A DNA stretch of 7,299 bases from Methylococcaceae bacterium (GTDB lineage: Bacteria > Pseudomonadota > Gammaproteobacteria > Methylococcales > Methylomonadaceae). A model generated the notes under the pieces. The model had not been told where the DNA came from and searched no databases. It saw only the letters and a program-made list of their open reading frames with translations. How positions within the stretch are numbered: the stretch's first letter is position 1; each line of letters starts with the position of its first letter. The stretch is from positions 1 to 7,299 of the forward strand of contig CANNNN010000125.1 in the NCBI GenBank assembly GCA_947506075.1, given 5' to 3'. Below, piece after piece: positions 1-6,094 of this stretch. A program made the position numbers and the translations under genes.

Positions 1-51
1 TAATCTCCGTTTATGCGCTAAGTTTCAGCAGCTTTATAGTCAACCGCGCGC

Positions 52-80
52 ATTGTAGCCTTTTTTGGGCCGCTTGCGCA
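52..80 (-). promoter_or_regulatory. Possible sigma70-type promoter reading leftward out of the window
   Basis: On the minus strand the sequence GGCTACAATGCGCG contains a good -10 hexamer, TACAAT (52-57). Seventeen bases upstream lies TGCGCA (75-80), which matches only three of the six consensus -35 bases. Transcription would run leftward to a GGAG motif at 5-8, placed as a ribosome-binding site for a gene starting just beyond position 1. The -10 element is convincing, the -35 is weak, and the downstream gene is not visible. Confidence 0.25.
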
Positions 81-214
81 TGACAGTTTTATAGGATGTA
101 TCCTTTCACACCATTGCTAAAGATGCCATTATAATATGCAATAAATCATTAAGTTATAATAAAACCCTGCCTCAGCATAGCGATTTGCAAGACAGTGGAT
201 AATATAATTAACAA

Positions 215-258
215 TACAAATCAATTACTTACTATCTTCAGTAAGCCATTGATTTGTA
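215..258. repeat. 11-base perfect inverted repeat with 22-base spacer
   Basis: TACAAATCAAT at 215-225 is the exact reverse complement of ATTGATTTGTA at 248-258. The arms are AT-rich and no U-run follows, so it is unlikely to be a terminator. It could be a protein-binding site with separated half-sites, or chance in an AT-rich region. Confidence 0.4.
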
Positions 259-492
259 CATCGCTGCCCCTAATGCGGATTAATAACGTAATTGAGAGCG
301 CAAGTTGTAATGTAATCGCTCAACCCCCTATGCAGATTATGCGCAAATACAATACAACGCTGATGACGCTGATAGTTATGATTAACACAAATTATTTTTA
401 TGATGGTCAGCGTTTTCGGCAATTGCTCGGGCGATGCGCTAACGCCAGCGTGTTATCCATTTAATAACCAAGTATTTATTATTTCCTTTACC

Positions 493-996
493 TTAGAGCA
501 ATTCAAAAACAAATAACAATCCACCGGCAAACACGCCGGCTAGCACATCATCCAGCATAATGCCCAAACCGCCCTGTACCTGACGGTCTATCCACCGAAT
601 CGGCCAGGGCTTAAGTATGTCGAAGAATCTAAACAGGATAAAACCCAACGCCATGGTTTGCCAGGTGCAGGGCACCAGCCACATCGTTATCAGGAAACCT
701 GCAATTTCATCCCAGACTATGCCGCCAAAATCATGCTCGTCCAGCTTTTTTGCGGCGATATCGCAAATCCAGATACCGGCGATGGTCACGATCAGCGTAA
801 ACAGGCTGTAAACAAATAAATTTGTTTGTGCAACCAGCCAGTAAACCGGAATTGCCGCCAAAGTACCGAAGGTGCCGGGGGCTTTTTTTGCCAGACCAGA
901 GCCAAAACCAAAGGCCAAAAACAGAATAGGATCAGCCAATATCTGTCTAGGTGTCAGTTTATTTTTACCCAGCTGGGTATTAAGAAAAATGCTCAA
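493..996 (-). CDS. pgpA: Phosphatidylglycerophosphatase A
   Basis: This is an inner-membrane lipid phosphatase of 167 residues (the E. coli protein is about 170). It removes the phosphate from phosphatidylglycerophosphate to give phosphatidylglycerol. The family signature is clear: GFGSGLAKKAPGTFGTLAA at residues 30-48, the acidic motif IVWDEIAG at 93-100, and FRFFDILKPWPIRWIDR at 122-138, followed by GGLGIMLDDVLAG at 142-154. The conserved aspartates and glutamate of these motifs are the expected metal and catalytic residues. Hydrophobic stretches near 45-80, 100-125 and 150-167 fit membrane segments. The start is TTG, preceded by AGAGG at a good distance (1006-1010). It overlaps the 3' end of thiL by 17 bases, so the two are probably translationally coupled. 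It is the last gene of the cluster. Confidence 0.93.
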   Translation of the reverse strand: MSIFLNTQLGKNKLTPRQILADPILFLAFGFGSGLAKKAPGTFGTLAAIPVYWLVAQTNLFVYSLFTLIVTIAGIWICDIAAKKLDEHDFGGIVWDEIAGFLITMWLVPCTWQTMALGFILFRFFDILKPWPIRWIDRQVQGGLGIMLDDVLAGVFAGGLLFVFELL

Positions 997-1915
997 AGCC
1001 TTTTACCTCTATGGGTTGGATAGTGCCCGACTTATTTAAACGCAAACCCGGTTCGGATTCGATTATGCCGATTTTGGTAGCGGCTATGGTCAACAGCTCA
1101 ACCTGTTCGGGACTGACGGTAAAGCATAATTCATAGTCATCACCGGCAGTCAGCGGCATGAACCAATCGCCAGTGTCATCGATATAGGCTCGCACTGCGT
1201 CAGACAATGGCAGCGCATCCCAATCAATCCTGGCCCCTACCCTGCTTTGCTCCAGGATATGCCCCAGATCACCAGCCAAACCGTCCGATAAATCGATACA
1301 GGCATTGGCAATGCCGACCAAGGCCTGCCCTGCCACGATTTGCGGATCCGGCTGATGAAAACGCGTTACAGCCGCTTCTGAATCTGCACAGACATAGCCC
1401 TGCTCAATCTTTAAGCCCAGTCCCGCATCCCCCAAACAGCCGGTCATATAGATAAAATCGCCAGACCTAGCCGCAGAGCGCCTTAGCGCCCGACCCCGGG
1501 GAACCAATCCCATGGCCTGAACGGTCAAGGTCAGAGGCCCAGACGTGGTATCGCCGCCGATCAGATCCACAGAATAGCGCTCGGCCAACGCTAAGAAACC
1601 CTGTGTAAAAGCCGTCAACCAGGCTTCATCAACCTTGGGCAGGGTTAAAGCCAGCATCACTGAAACCGGTAAGGCACCCATCGCAGCAAGATCACTTAAA
1701 TTAACGGCCAGCAGTTTGTAGCCCAGCAGATAGGGATCGGCTCCGGCAAAAAAATGTATGTTTTCGACCATCGTATCGGTGGTCACTGCCAGTTCGAAAC
1801 CCTCAGGAATGGACAATAAGGCGCAATCATCACCTATGCCCAGCAACGTGGATGAATTATTTATTCGCTGTTGGGTAAAAAAACGCTGGATTAAGGAAAA
1901 TTCGGAAAGAGGCAT
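980..1915 (-). CDS. thiL: Thiamine-monophosphate kinase
   Basis: This cytoplasmic enzyme phosphorylates thiamine monophosphate with ATP to give thiamine diphosphate, the active cofactor. The 311 residues match full-length ThiL (E. coli about 325) and the PurM/HypE/SelD-type kinase fold. Visible motifs are GIGDDCA at 26-32 (metal and ATP binding), TTDTMVENIHF at 45-55, AVNLSDLAAMGA at 70-81, GGDTTSGP at 120-127, IDLSDGLAGDLGH at 207-219 and GDDYELCF at 258-265. No key residue appears missing. The start aligns with the EFSLI segment near the N terminus of E. coli ThiL. There is no clear Shine-Dalgarno sequence; instead a palindromic repeat ends eight bases upstream of the ATG, and this could influence translation. 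A 333-base gap separates it from nusB, and it overlaps pgpA downstream. Confidence 0.96.
   Translation of the reverse strand: MPLSEFSLIQRFFTQQRINNSSTLLGIGDDCALLSIPEGFELAVTTDTMVENIHFFAGADPYLLGYKLLAVNLSDLAAMGALPVSVMLALTLPKVDEAWLTAFTQGFLALAERYSVDLIGGDTTSGPLTLTVQAMGLVPRGRALRRSAARSGDFIYMTGCLGDAGLGLKIEQGYVCADSEAAVTRFHQPDPQIVAGQALVGIANACIDLSDGLAGDLGHILEQSRVGARIDWDALPLSDAVRAYIDDTGDWFMPLTAGDDYELCFTVSPEQVELLTIAATKIGIIESEPGLRLNKSGTIQPIEVKGFEHFS
997..1010 (-). promoter_or_regulatory. Ribosome-binding site that fixes the TTG start of pgpA
   Basis: On the minus strand, AGAGG (1006-1010) lies nine bases upstream of TTG at 994-996, inside the coding sequence of thiL. Starting here gives an N-terminal leader of about 28 residues before the GFGSG motif, similar in length to the E. 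coli PgpA leader. This supports TTG over any internal ATG. Confidence 0.6.
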
Positions 1916-1923
1916 GAGACTTA

Positions 1924-1945
1924 AATAGGGCGAGCCATGCGCGCC
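1924..1945 (-). repeat. Palindromic repeat element, copy A (REP-like), just upstream of thiL
   Basis: Read on the minus strand this begins GGCGCGCATGGCTCGCCC. It matches copy B (1979-2000, read on the plus strand) at 18 of 22 positions, so the two form an inverted pair. Its internal palindrome is weaker than that of copy B. It ends eight bases before the thiL start codon. Confidence 0.5.
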
Positions 1946-1978
1946 AAAGAATAGCTGTATTGGTCAAGCATCAGAAAA

Positions 1979-2000
1979 GGCGTGCATAGCACGCCCTACT
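1979..2000 (+). repeat. Palindromic repeat element, copy B (REP-like)
   Basis: GGCGTGC (1979-1985), loop ATA, GCACGCC (1989-1995) forms a perfect 7-base stem followed by CTACT. It is the inverted partner of copy A with a 33-base spacer, and it resembles a third copy near 6865-6886. A paired, intergenic, GC-rich palindrome is the layout of REP/BIME-type elements; the family name here is inference. Confidence 0.55.
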
Positions 2001-2100
2001 CATCTCGTGGTTATATTGCAGTGGCAACTATTAAAAAACGTGTAATCATTAAGTTCACCTCTTTTCAATCGGAGAAGTGAAACTTCCAGCCTAAGCTTTA

Positions 2101-2117
2101 AGTGTCCCGCAGACACT
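2101..2117. repeat. Small hairpin, 6-base stem
   Basis: AGTGTC (2101-2106) and GACACT (2112-2117) are perfect inverse complements around a 5-base loop. The hairpin is enclosed by the outer pair CAGCCT (2087-2092) and AGGCTG (2133-2138). No U-run follows on either strand, so a terminator is not supported. Confidence 0.4.
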
Positions 2118-2156
2118 GGGGTAAAACAATAAAGGCTGAAACCAGAAAATACCCGT

Positions 2157-2172
2157 CATTGCAAACGCAATG
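2157..2172. repeat. Small hairpin, 6-base stem
   Basis: CATTGC (2157-2162), loop AAAC, GCAATG (2167-2172). It lies about 75 bases downstream of the nusB stop codon in the direction of transcription. It has no U-run, so it is at best an RNA-stabilising or processing structure, or part of a dispersed repeat. Confidence 0.4.
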
Positions 2173-2248
2173 CTGGACCGTCCTTATCTAAGTTCCCGCG
2201 CTTTGCTTAGAAATATTAGAGCCTTCGTGGTGAATAAAACCTTTTAGC

Positions 2249-2689
2249 CTATCTTGCGCCTTGCGCCCTGTTCTGAATCTCTACCGCTCTTTTTTGCTGC
2301 GCTATCTTATCTAGTATGCCGTTAACATACTTGTGGCTACCATCTGCTCCGAAATACTTGGCCAGATTGATGCCTTCATTCAAAATCACCCGGTATGGCA
2401 TATCCAGTCGATGCAATAATTCATAAACGCCGATTCTTAAAATTGCTCTTTCGACCGGATCTATCATGTCAACCGGACGATCAACAAATTCGGCTAAGGC
2501 TAAATCAATCGCACTCAAATTTTTAGGCACACCGTAAAATAACTCGACAAAATAACTTTTTTGGGCGTCTTTCAAGCGTTCTTCTTCGAGAAACTGCCGT
2601 TCAATCTCGCTGAGATCCTGGCCGGCCATCTGCCATTGATACAATGCCTGTACAGCAGCCTTTCGGGCATTGGTTCGAGCTTGACTCAT
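2249..2689 (-). CDS. nusB: Transcription antitermination protein NusB
   Basis: NusB is a small, all-helical, RNA-binding factor that joins NusE (ribosomal protein S10) on boxA RNA to stop premature termination, chiefly in rRNA operons. The 146 residues are close to the family length (E. coli 139). The N-terminal basic segment ARTNARKAAVQALYQWQ (residues 4-20) is the RNA-binding face. ERAILRIGVYEL at 80-91, the NEGINLAKYFG segment at 104-114 and SHKYVNGILDKIA at 118-130 are hallmark C-terminal helices. A tail of about 15 polar residues after the last helix is slightly longer than usual. The start overlaps the ribH stop as ATGA, and a GGAA motif sits a few bases upstream, which supports translational coupling. 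Confidence 0.95.
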   Translation of the reverse strand: MSQARTNARKAAVQALYQWQMAGQDLSEIERQFLEEERLKDAQKSYFVELFYGVPKNLSAIDLALAEFVDRPVDMIDPVERAILRIGVYELLHRLDMPYRVILNEGINLAKYFGADGSHKYVNGILDKIAQQKRAVEIQNRAQGAR

Positions 2690-3165
2690 TCTATTTCCAG
2701 GTTGTTAAATAAATTTACCATTTCAATGGCTGACATCGCAGCTTCCGCGCCCTTGTTTCCGGCCTTGGTGCCGGCTCGCTCTATCGCTTGTTCAATACTG
2801 TCTACGGTTAATACGCCAAAACTTACCGGCACGTTATATTGCAAAGAAACCTGCGCCAGACCCTTCACACATTCGCCGGCAACATATTCAAAATGCGGCG
2901 TGCCTCCTCGAATCACTGCACCGACGGCGATAATCGCATCGTATTTTTTAGTCGCCGCAATGCGTTGTACTACCATCGGCAACTCAAATGCACCGGGCGC
3001 CTTAACCAGATGAATATCGGCTTTGTTTGCGCCATGGCGAAGCAGCGCATCAATTGCACCGGCTTCCAATTGTTCAACGATAAAACTGTTAAACCGCGAG
3101 GCTACGATACAGAATTTTCCGCCTTGAACGAGCAGGTTTCCTTCAAAGGTTTTTAGTGTAGACAT
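2686..3165 (-). CDS. ribH: 6,7-dimethyl-8-ribityllumazine synthase
   Basis: This enzyme condenses 5-amino-6-ribitylamino-uracil with 3,4-dihydroxy-2-butanone 4-phosphate to give lumazine, the penultimate step to riboflavin. The 159 residues match the family (E. coli 156), whose members commonly assemble as 60-subunit shells or as pentamers. Visible motifs are SRFN at 23-26, PGAFELP at 57-63, GAVIRGGTPHFEYVAGE at 82-98 with catalytic His91, and SIEQAIERAGTKAGNKGAEAA at 123-143, including the phosphate-binding Arg130 region. The start is well supported by AGAGGAA a few bases upstream. A 58-base gap separates it from ribBA, and it overlaps nusB as ATGA. Confidence 0.96.
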   Translation of the reverse strand: MSTLKTFEGNLLVQGGKFCIVASRFNSFIVEQLEAGAIDALLRHGANKADIHLVKAPGAFELPMVVQRIAATKKYDAIIAVGAVIRGGTPHFEYVAGECVKGLAQVSLQYNVPVSFGVLTVDSIEQAIERAGTKAGNKGAEAAMSAIEMVNLFNNLEIE

Positions 3166-3187
3166 GATGTTCCTCTAGTGTTGATAT

Positions 3188-3216
3188 TTTGTAATAGTGA
3201 AGATAGCGCTAGGCAA
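3188..3216 (-). promoter_or_regulatory. Possible internal sigma70 promoter for ribH-nusB
   Basis: On the minus strand, TTGCCT (3211-3216) and TACAAA (3188-3193) are separated by exactly 17 bases. Each matches four of the six consensus bases. It lies in the only sizeable gap inside the rib operon, and its predicted start falls just upstream of the ribH ribosome-binding site. It is plausible but could be chance in AT-rich sequence. Confidence 0.3.
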
Positions 3217-3223
3217 TTAACAT

Positions 3224-4327
3224 TCATCCCACATGCTCGGCGACTTCCAGATCAAAACCGGACAGAGCGACATATTTTTTCTGGGGGCCTAGCACCTTCA
3301 GTTTGCGTACGCCCAGATCGGCCAGGATTCTGGCACCGGTGCCGGTGGTACGCCAATCTGCTGCACCCGCCGACTGAGCAGGTCTGACAATGCCGTTATC
3401 TTCCAGCTGATAATGATGAATCAATTCAGCCAGCGACTTGTTGTCTTCTTGTTGCCGGATAAGCACCAACACCCCCCGCCCTTCGTCGGCAATTTTTTTC
3501 ATCGCCTCGCGTAAGGAAATGCTGCAATCGCTGCGCTTGGAGGCAAATACGTCATCCAGCAGATTTCGTGCATGCACCCTGACCAGAATCGGCTCACTAC
3601 CTGCAACCTGGCCCATGACCAGCGCCAGATGCAGGTTGTTGTCATTTCTATCCTGATAGGCATAAAGCCTGAACTCGCCAAATTCGGTCGGATAGGCGCA
3701 CTCACTGATCCGCTCCAGCGTGTTTTCATGCTGGATACGGTAATGAATCAGGTCGGCAATCGTACCGATTTTAAGATCATGCTGTTTGGCAAAGACCTGC
3801 AGATCAGGCAGCCTGGCCATCGAACCATCCTCATTGAGTATCTCGACGATAACCGCCGCAGGTTCCACGCCGGCCAACCGGGCTAAATCGCAGCCTGCTT
3901 CGGTATGCCCGGCACGGTTTAAGACTCCACCGGATTGTGCCATTAAGGGAAATATATGCCCCGGCTGCACCAGATCATCGGCCTTGGCATTCATAGCGAC
4001 TGCACATTGAACGGTGCGCGCCCGATCGGCGGCTGATATGCCCGTAGTTACGCCGGTGGCCGCCTCAATGGACACGGTAAAATTGGTCGAATGGGCGGTT
4101 TTGTTTTCATTGACCATCAACGGCAAACGCAATTGCTGGCAACGCTCGCTGGTCAAGGTCAGGCAAATCAGGCCGCGACCGTATCTGGCCATAAAATTGA
4201 CATCTTCAGCTCGCGTAAAACTAGCCGCCATGACCAGATCGCCCTCATTCTCGCGGTCTTCATCATCCATAATGATGACCATTTTGCCTAAGCGTAAATC
4301 TTCTATAATTTCTTCGATGCTATTCAT
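3224..4327 (-). CDS. ribBA: 3,4-dihydroxy-2-butanone-4-phosphate synthase fused to a degenerate GTP cyclohydrolase II-like domain
   Basis: The N-terminal half (about residues 1-200) is a complete DHBP synthase (RibB), which converts ribulose 5-phosphate to the four-carbon precursor used by RibH. DDEDRENEGDLV at 21-32, HSTNFTVSIEA at 79-89, GISAADRA at 96-103, PGHIFPL at 122-128 and GHTEAGCDL at 140-148 are all present. The C-terminal half (about 205-367) has the RibA fold outline, but of the three zinc cysteines (C54, C65, C67 in E. coli RibA) two are replaced, by Asn255 and Ser266; only Cys268 remains. The RQEGRNIGL loop is changed to RQQEDNKSL (291-299). GTP cyclohydrolase II activity is therefore unlikely. 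Automated annotation will probably call it bifunctional; it matches the variant called ribBX in Proteobacteria. AAAGG precedes the ATG, 13 bases after ribE. Confidence 0.94.
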   Translation of the reverse strand: MNSIEEIIEDLRLGKMVIIMDDEDRENEGDLVMAASFTRAEDVNFMARYGRGLICLTLTSERCQQLRLPLMVNENKTAHSTNFTVSIEAATGVTTGISAADRARTVQCAVAMNAKADDLVQPGHIFPLMAQSGGVLNRAGHTEAGCDLARLAGVEPAAVIVEILNEDGSMARLPDLQVFAKQHDLKIGTIADLIHYRIQHENTLERISECAYPTEFGEFRLYAYQDRNDNNLHLALVMGQVAGSEPILVRVHARNLLDDVFASKRSDCSISLREAMKKIADEGRGVLVLIRQQEDNKSLAELIHHYQLEDNGIVRPAQSAGAADWRTTGTGARILADLGVRKLKVLGPQKKYVALSGFDLEVAEHVG

Positions 4328-4340
4328 GTTACCTTTGGCC

Positions 4341-4997
4341 TTAGCCTAAAAAACCGCTCGCTTGCAATAATTCTTCGGTAATACCGGCATGACTTTTAGC
4401 CGCCGCCTCACCCTTGAGTAATCTCTCTATATAACGCGCCAGCAAGTCCACTTCCAGATTGACTTTAGTTCCTATTCCTGCATCGGCCAACGTAGTTTCA
4501 TTCAGAGTGTGTGGCACAATATTAACGCTGAAGTGGGCACCATCAATATCATTGACGGTCAGACTGATGCCGTTGATACAGATAGAGCCTTTTTCTGCAA
4601 TGTATTTAGCCAGATTATCAGGCGCTTTAAATTTAAACCGTACAGATCGTCCGTCAGCCTGTTTTTCAGTGACCACGCCTACCCCATCGACATGGCCGCT
4701 GACAATATGTCCGCCCAGCCGAGTAGTCGGCGTTAAAGCCAGCTCGAGGTTGACCTTAGTGCCGACATTTGCGGTCTTTAAAATGGTCCTGGACAAGGTT
4801 TCATTGGACACGTCGGCGCAGAAATAATTCGTCCCCAACTCCACGACAGTCAGGCACACGCCATTGACGGCGATACTGTCGCCCAGGGCAACATCGTGTA
4901 GCGGTAATTTTCCGGTTGCGACTGTCAATCGGCAATCGCCGGCTTTCTGTTCGATTCCCGCTATGTTGCCCACCGCCAAGATTATGCCTGTAAACAT
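4341..4997 (-). CDS. ribE: Riboflavin synthase, alpha chain
   Basis: This enzyme dismutates two molecules of 6,7-dimethyl-8-ribityllumazine into riboflavin and the pyrimidine precursor. The 218 residues contain the two tandem lumazine-binding barrels of the family. The first has MFTGII at 1-6, GDSIAVNGVCLTV at 39-51 and SNETL at 64-68. The second has GGHIVSGHVDGVG at 95-107, KGSICINGISLTVND at 136-150 and PHTLNETTL at 162-170. A C-terminal helix region, LARYIERLL at 186-194, follows, as expected for the trimer. The start overlaps the end of ribD by 16 bases, with AAGG five bases upstream of the ATG. The gene is called ribC in E. coli nomenclature. Confidence 0.96.
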   Translation of the reverse strand: MFTGIILAVGNIAGIEQKAGDCRLTVATGKLPLHDVALGDSIAVNGVCLTVVELGTNYFCADVSNETLSRTILKTANVGTKVNLELALTPTTRLGGHIVSGHVDGVGVVTEKQADGRSVRFKFKAPDNLAKYIAEKGSICINGISLTVNDIDGAHFSVNIVPHTLNETTLADAGIGTKVNLEVDLLARYIERLLKGEAAAKSHAGITEELLQASGFLG

Positions 4998-6094
4998 GGA
5001 TGCCTTGTAATATAAGGTGTATAAGTTAATTTCAAATCCGACCCGACCTGCCGGACATCGAGCAGTTTTAACTGCTTTTTATCGGCCATCAGCTGCAAGC
5101 CCGGCAGGACAAATAAGCCTCGCCCCTGGTCGCCCAAAATACAAGGCGCCATATAGATCACATACTCATCAACCAGACCCTCGTCCAGTAGCGCGCCATT
5201 CAGCACGGAGCCCGCTTCAATCAGCAGCTCATTGATTTGCTGTCCGGCTAAGAAATTCATCACCGCCGACAAATCTACTTGTCCGTTTTTTTCGGGAAGC
5301 TGATAGACTTCAAAACCTGCCTGTTGCAACAGGTATTGTTTTTTCTGATCCTGAGCGCAGGTTAATATCAGGCTGCGTCCAGGCAGTTTTGCCATCTTGG
5401 CGGTAACCGGCGTGTTTAGATGCGTATCCAACACCACTCTGACCGGTTGCAAGACATCGTCATCAACACGGGCATTTAACGCCGGATCATCGGCCAACAC
5501 GGTATTGATACCGGTTAGAATCGCAGAACTTTCCGCCCTTAAGCGCTGGACGTCGGCTCTGGCCTCGGTTCCAGTAATCCATTGACTCTCCCTGGAGGCC
5601 ATCGCGGTGCGGCCATCCAGACTCATCGCCAGTTTGCTGCGGACGAACGGAAGATTTAGCGTCATCCGCTTGATAAAGCCGCGATTTAACGCCAGCGCAT
5701 CTTCCTGCAAGACACCACAGCAGACTTCAATGCCTGACGATTTTAGTTTTTCCAGGCCACGACCCGACACCAAAGGATTGGGGTCCTGCATCGCCACGAC
5801 CACGCGACTGATCCCTGCTTTTATCAGCACATCGCAACACGGCGGCGTTCTGCCCTGATGACTGCAAGGCTCCAGCGTTACATAGGCGGTTGCGCCTTTA
5901 GCATCAAGGGTATTGCTTAATGCTACGACTTCCGCATGCCCCAGTCCTGCTTGAACATGATAGCCCTCACCTATAATCACATCATCCTTGACTAAAACAC
6001 AGCCCACTCGCGGATTCGGGGCTGTCGTATAACGGCCTTTTGCCGCCAGATGAAGGGCTTTAGCCATATAAAAAGCATCATGCGTGACTGACAT
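4982..6094 (-). CDS. ribD: Bifunctional diaminohydroxyphosphoribosylaminopyrimidine deaminase / 5-amino-6-(5-phosphoribosylamino)uracil reductase
   Basis: RibD performs the second and third steps of the riboflavin pathway: hydrolytic deamination of the pyrimidine, then NADPH-dependent reduction of the ribosyl side chain. The 370 residues match the two-domain family. The N-terminal zinc deaminase (about 1-145) shows NPRVGCVLV at 27-35, HAEVVAL at 53-59 with catalytic Glu55, and PCSHQGRTPPC at 76-86, giving zinc ligands His53, Cys77 and Cys86. The reductase domain (about 150-360) shows SLDGRTA at 158-164, QWITG at 171-175, GINTVLADDPALNAR at 195-209 and LIEAGSVLNGALL at 291-303. Its start codon shares one base with the nrdR stop (TAATG) and has no Shine-Dalgarno sequence, so translation is probably coupled to nrdR. 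Confidence 0.96.
   Translation of the reverse strand: MSVTHDAFYMAKALHLAAKGRYTTAPNPRVGCVLVKDDVIIGEGYHVQAGLGHAEVVALSNTLDAKGATAYVTLEPCSHQGRTPPCCDVLIKAGISRVVVAMQDPNPLVSGRGLEKLKSSGIEVCCGVLQEDALALNRGFIKRMTLNLPFVRSKLAMSLDGRTAMASRESQWITGTEARADVQRLRAESSAILTGINTVLADDPALNARVDDDVLQPVRVVLDTHLNTPVTAKMAKLPGRSLILTCAQDQKKQYLLQQAGFEVYQLPEKNGQVDLSAVMNFLAGQQINELLIEAGSVLNGALLDEGLVDEYVIYMAPCILGDQGRGLFVLPGLQLMADKKQLKLLDVRQVGSDLKLTYTPYITRHPCLQA

Larger units (their letters stand above)
1..492. other. Intergenic region downstream of pgpA, no convincing gene
   Basis: This AT-rich stretch lies beyond the pgpA stop codon and runs to the window edge. A GTG-started frame of 89 codons (195-464, plus strand) is open, but it has no Shine-Dalgarno sequence, its composition is low-complexity, and it resembles no family I recognise, so I do not call it. 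The region holds an 11-base perfect inverted repeat (215-225 with 248-258) and a short tandem repeat of ACGCTGAT (357-364 and 366-373). At the far left, on the minus strand, a GGAG motif at 5-8 suggests that another minus-strand gene starts just outside the window. No strong intrinsic terminator for pgpA is visible; the small CGCT/AGCG stem near 438-451 lacks a U-run. Confidence 0.6.
1916..2248. other. Gap between nusB and thiL, rich in small inverted repeats
   Basis: There is no conserved gene in these 333 bases. Next to thiL sits an inverted pair of a 22-base palindromic element (1924-1945 and 1979-2000). Beyond it on the minus strand is a 12-codon frame (2049-2011, MITRFLIVATAI) preceded by a strong AGAGGTG. 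Closer to nusB are hairpins at 2101-2117 and 2157-2172, plus looser pairs CAGCCT/AGGCTG (2087-2092 with 2133-2138) and CTAAG/CTTAG (2188-2192 with 2206-2210). None is followed by a proper U-run, so I do not call a terminator. I also saw no promoter good enough to call. In many relatives nusB and thiL are much closer, so this looks like inserted or expanded intergenic DNA. Confidence 0.6.

Noticed and set aside
195..464. 89-codon plus-strand frame left of pgpA
   Set aside because: It starts with GTG, has no ribosome-binding site, and its translation is low in charge patterning and similar to nothing I recognise; it also spans an inverted repeat. It is probably chance in AT-rich DNA.
2561..3013. 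150-codon plus-strand frame antisense to nusB and ribH
   Set aside because: It lies wholly opposite two conserved genes and has no recognisable protein features.
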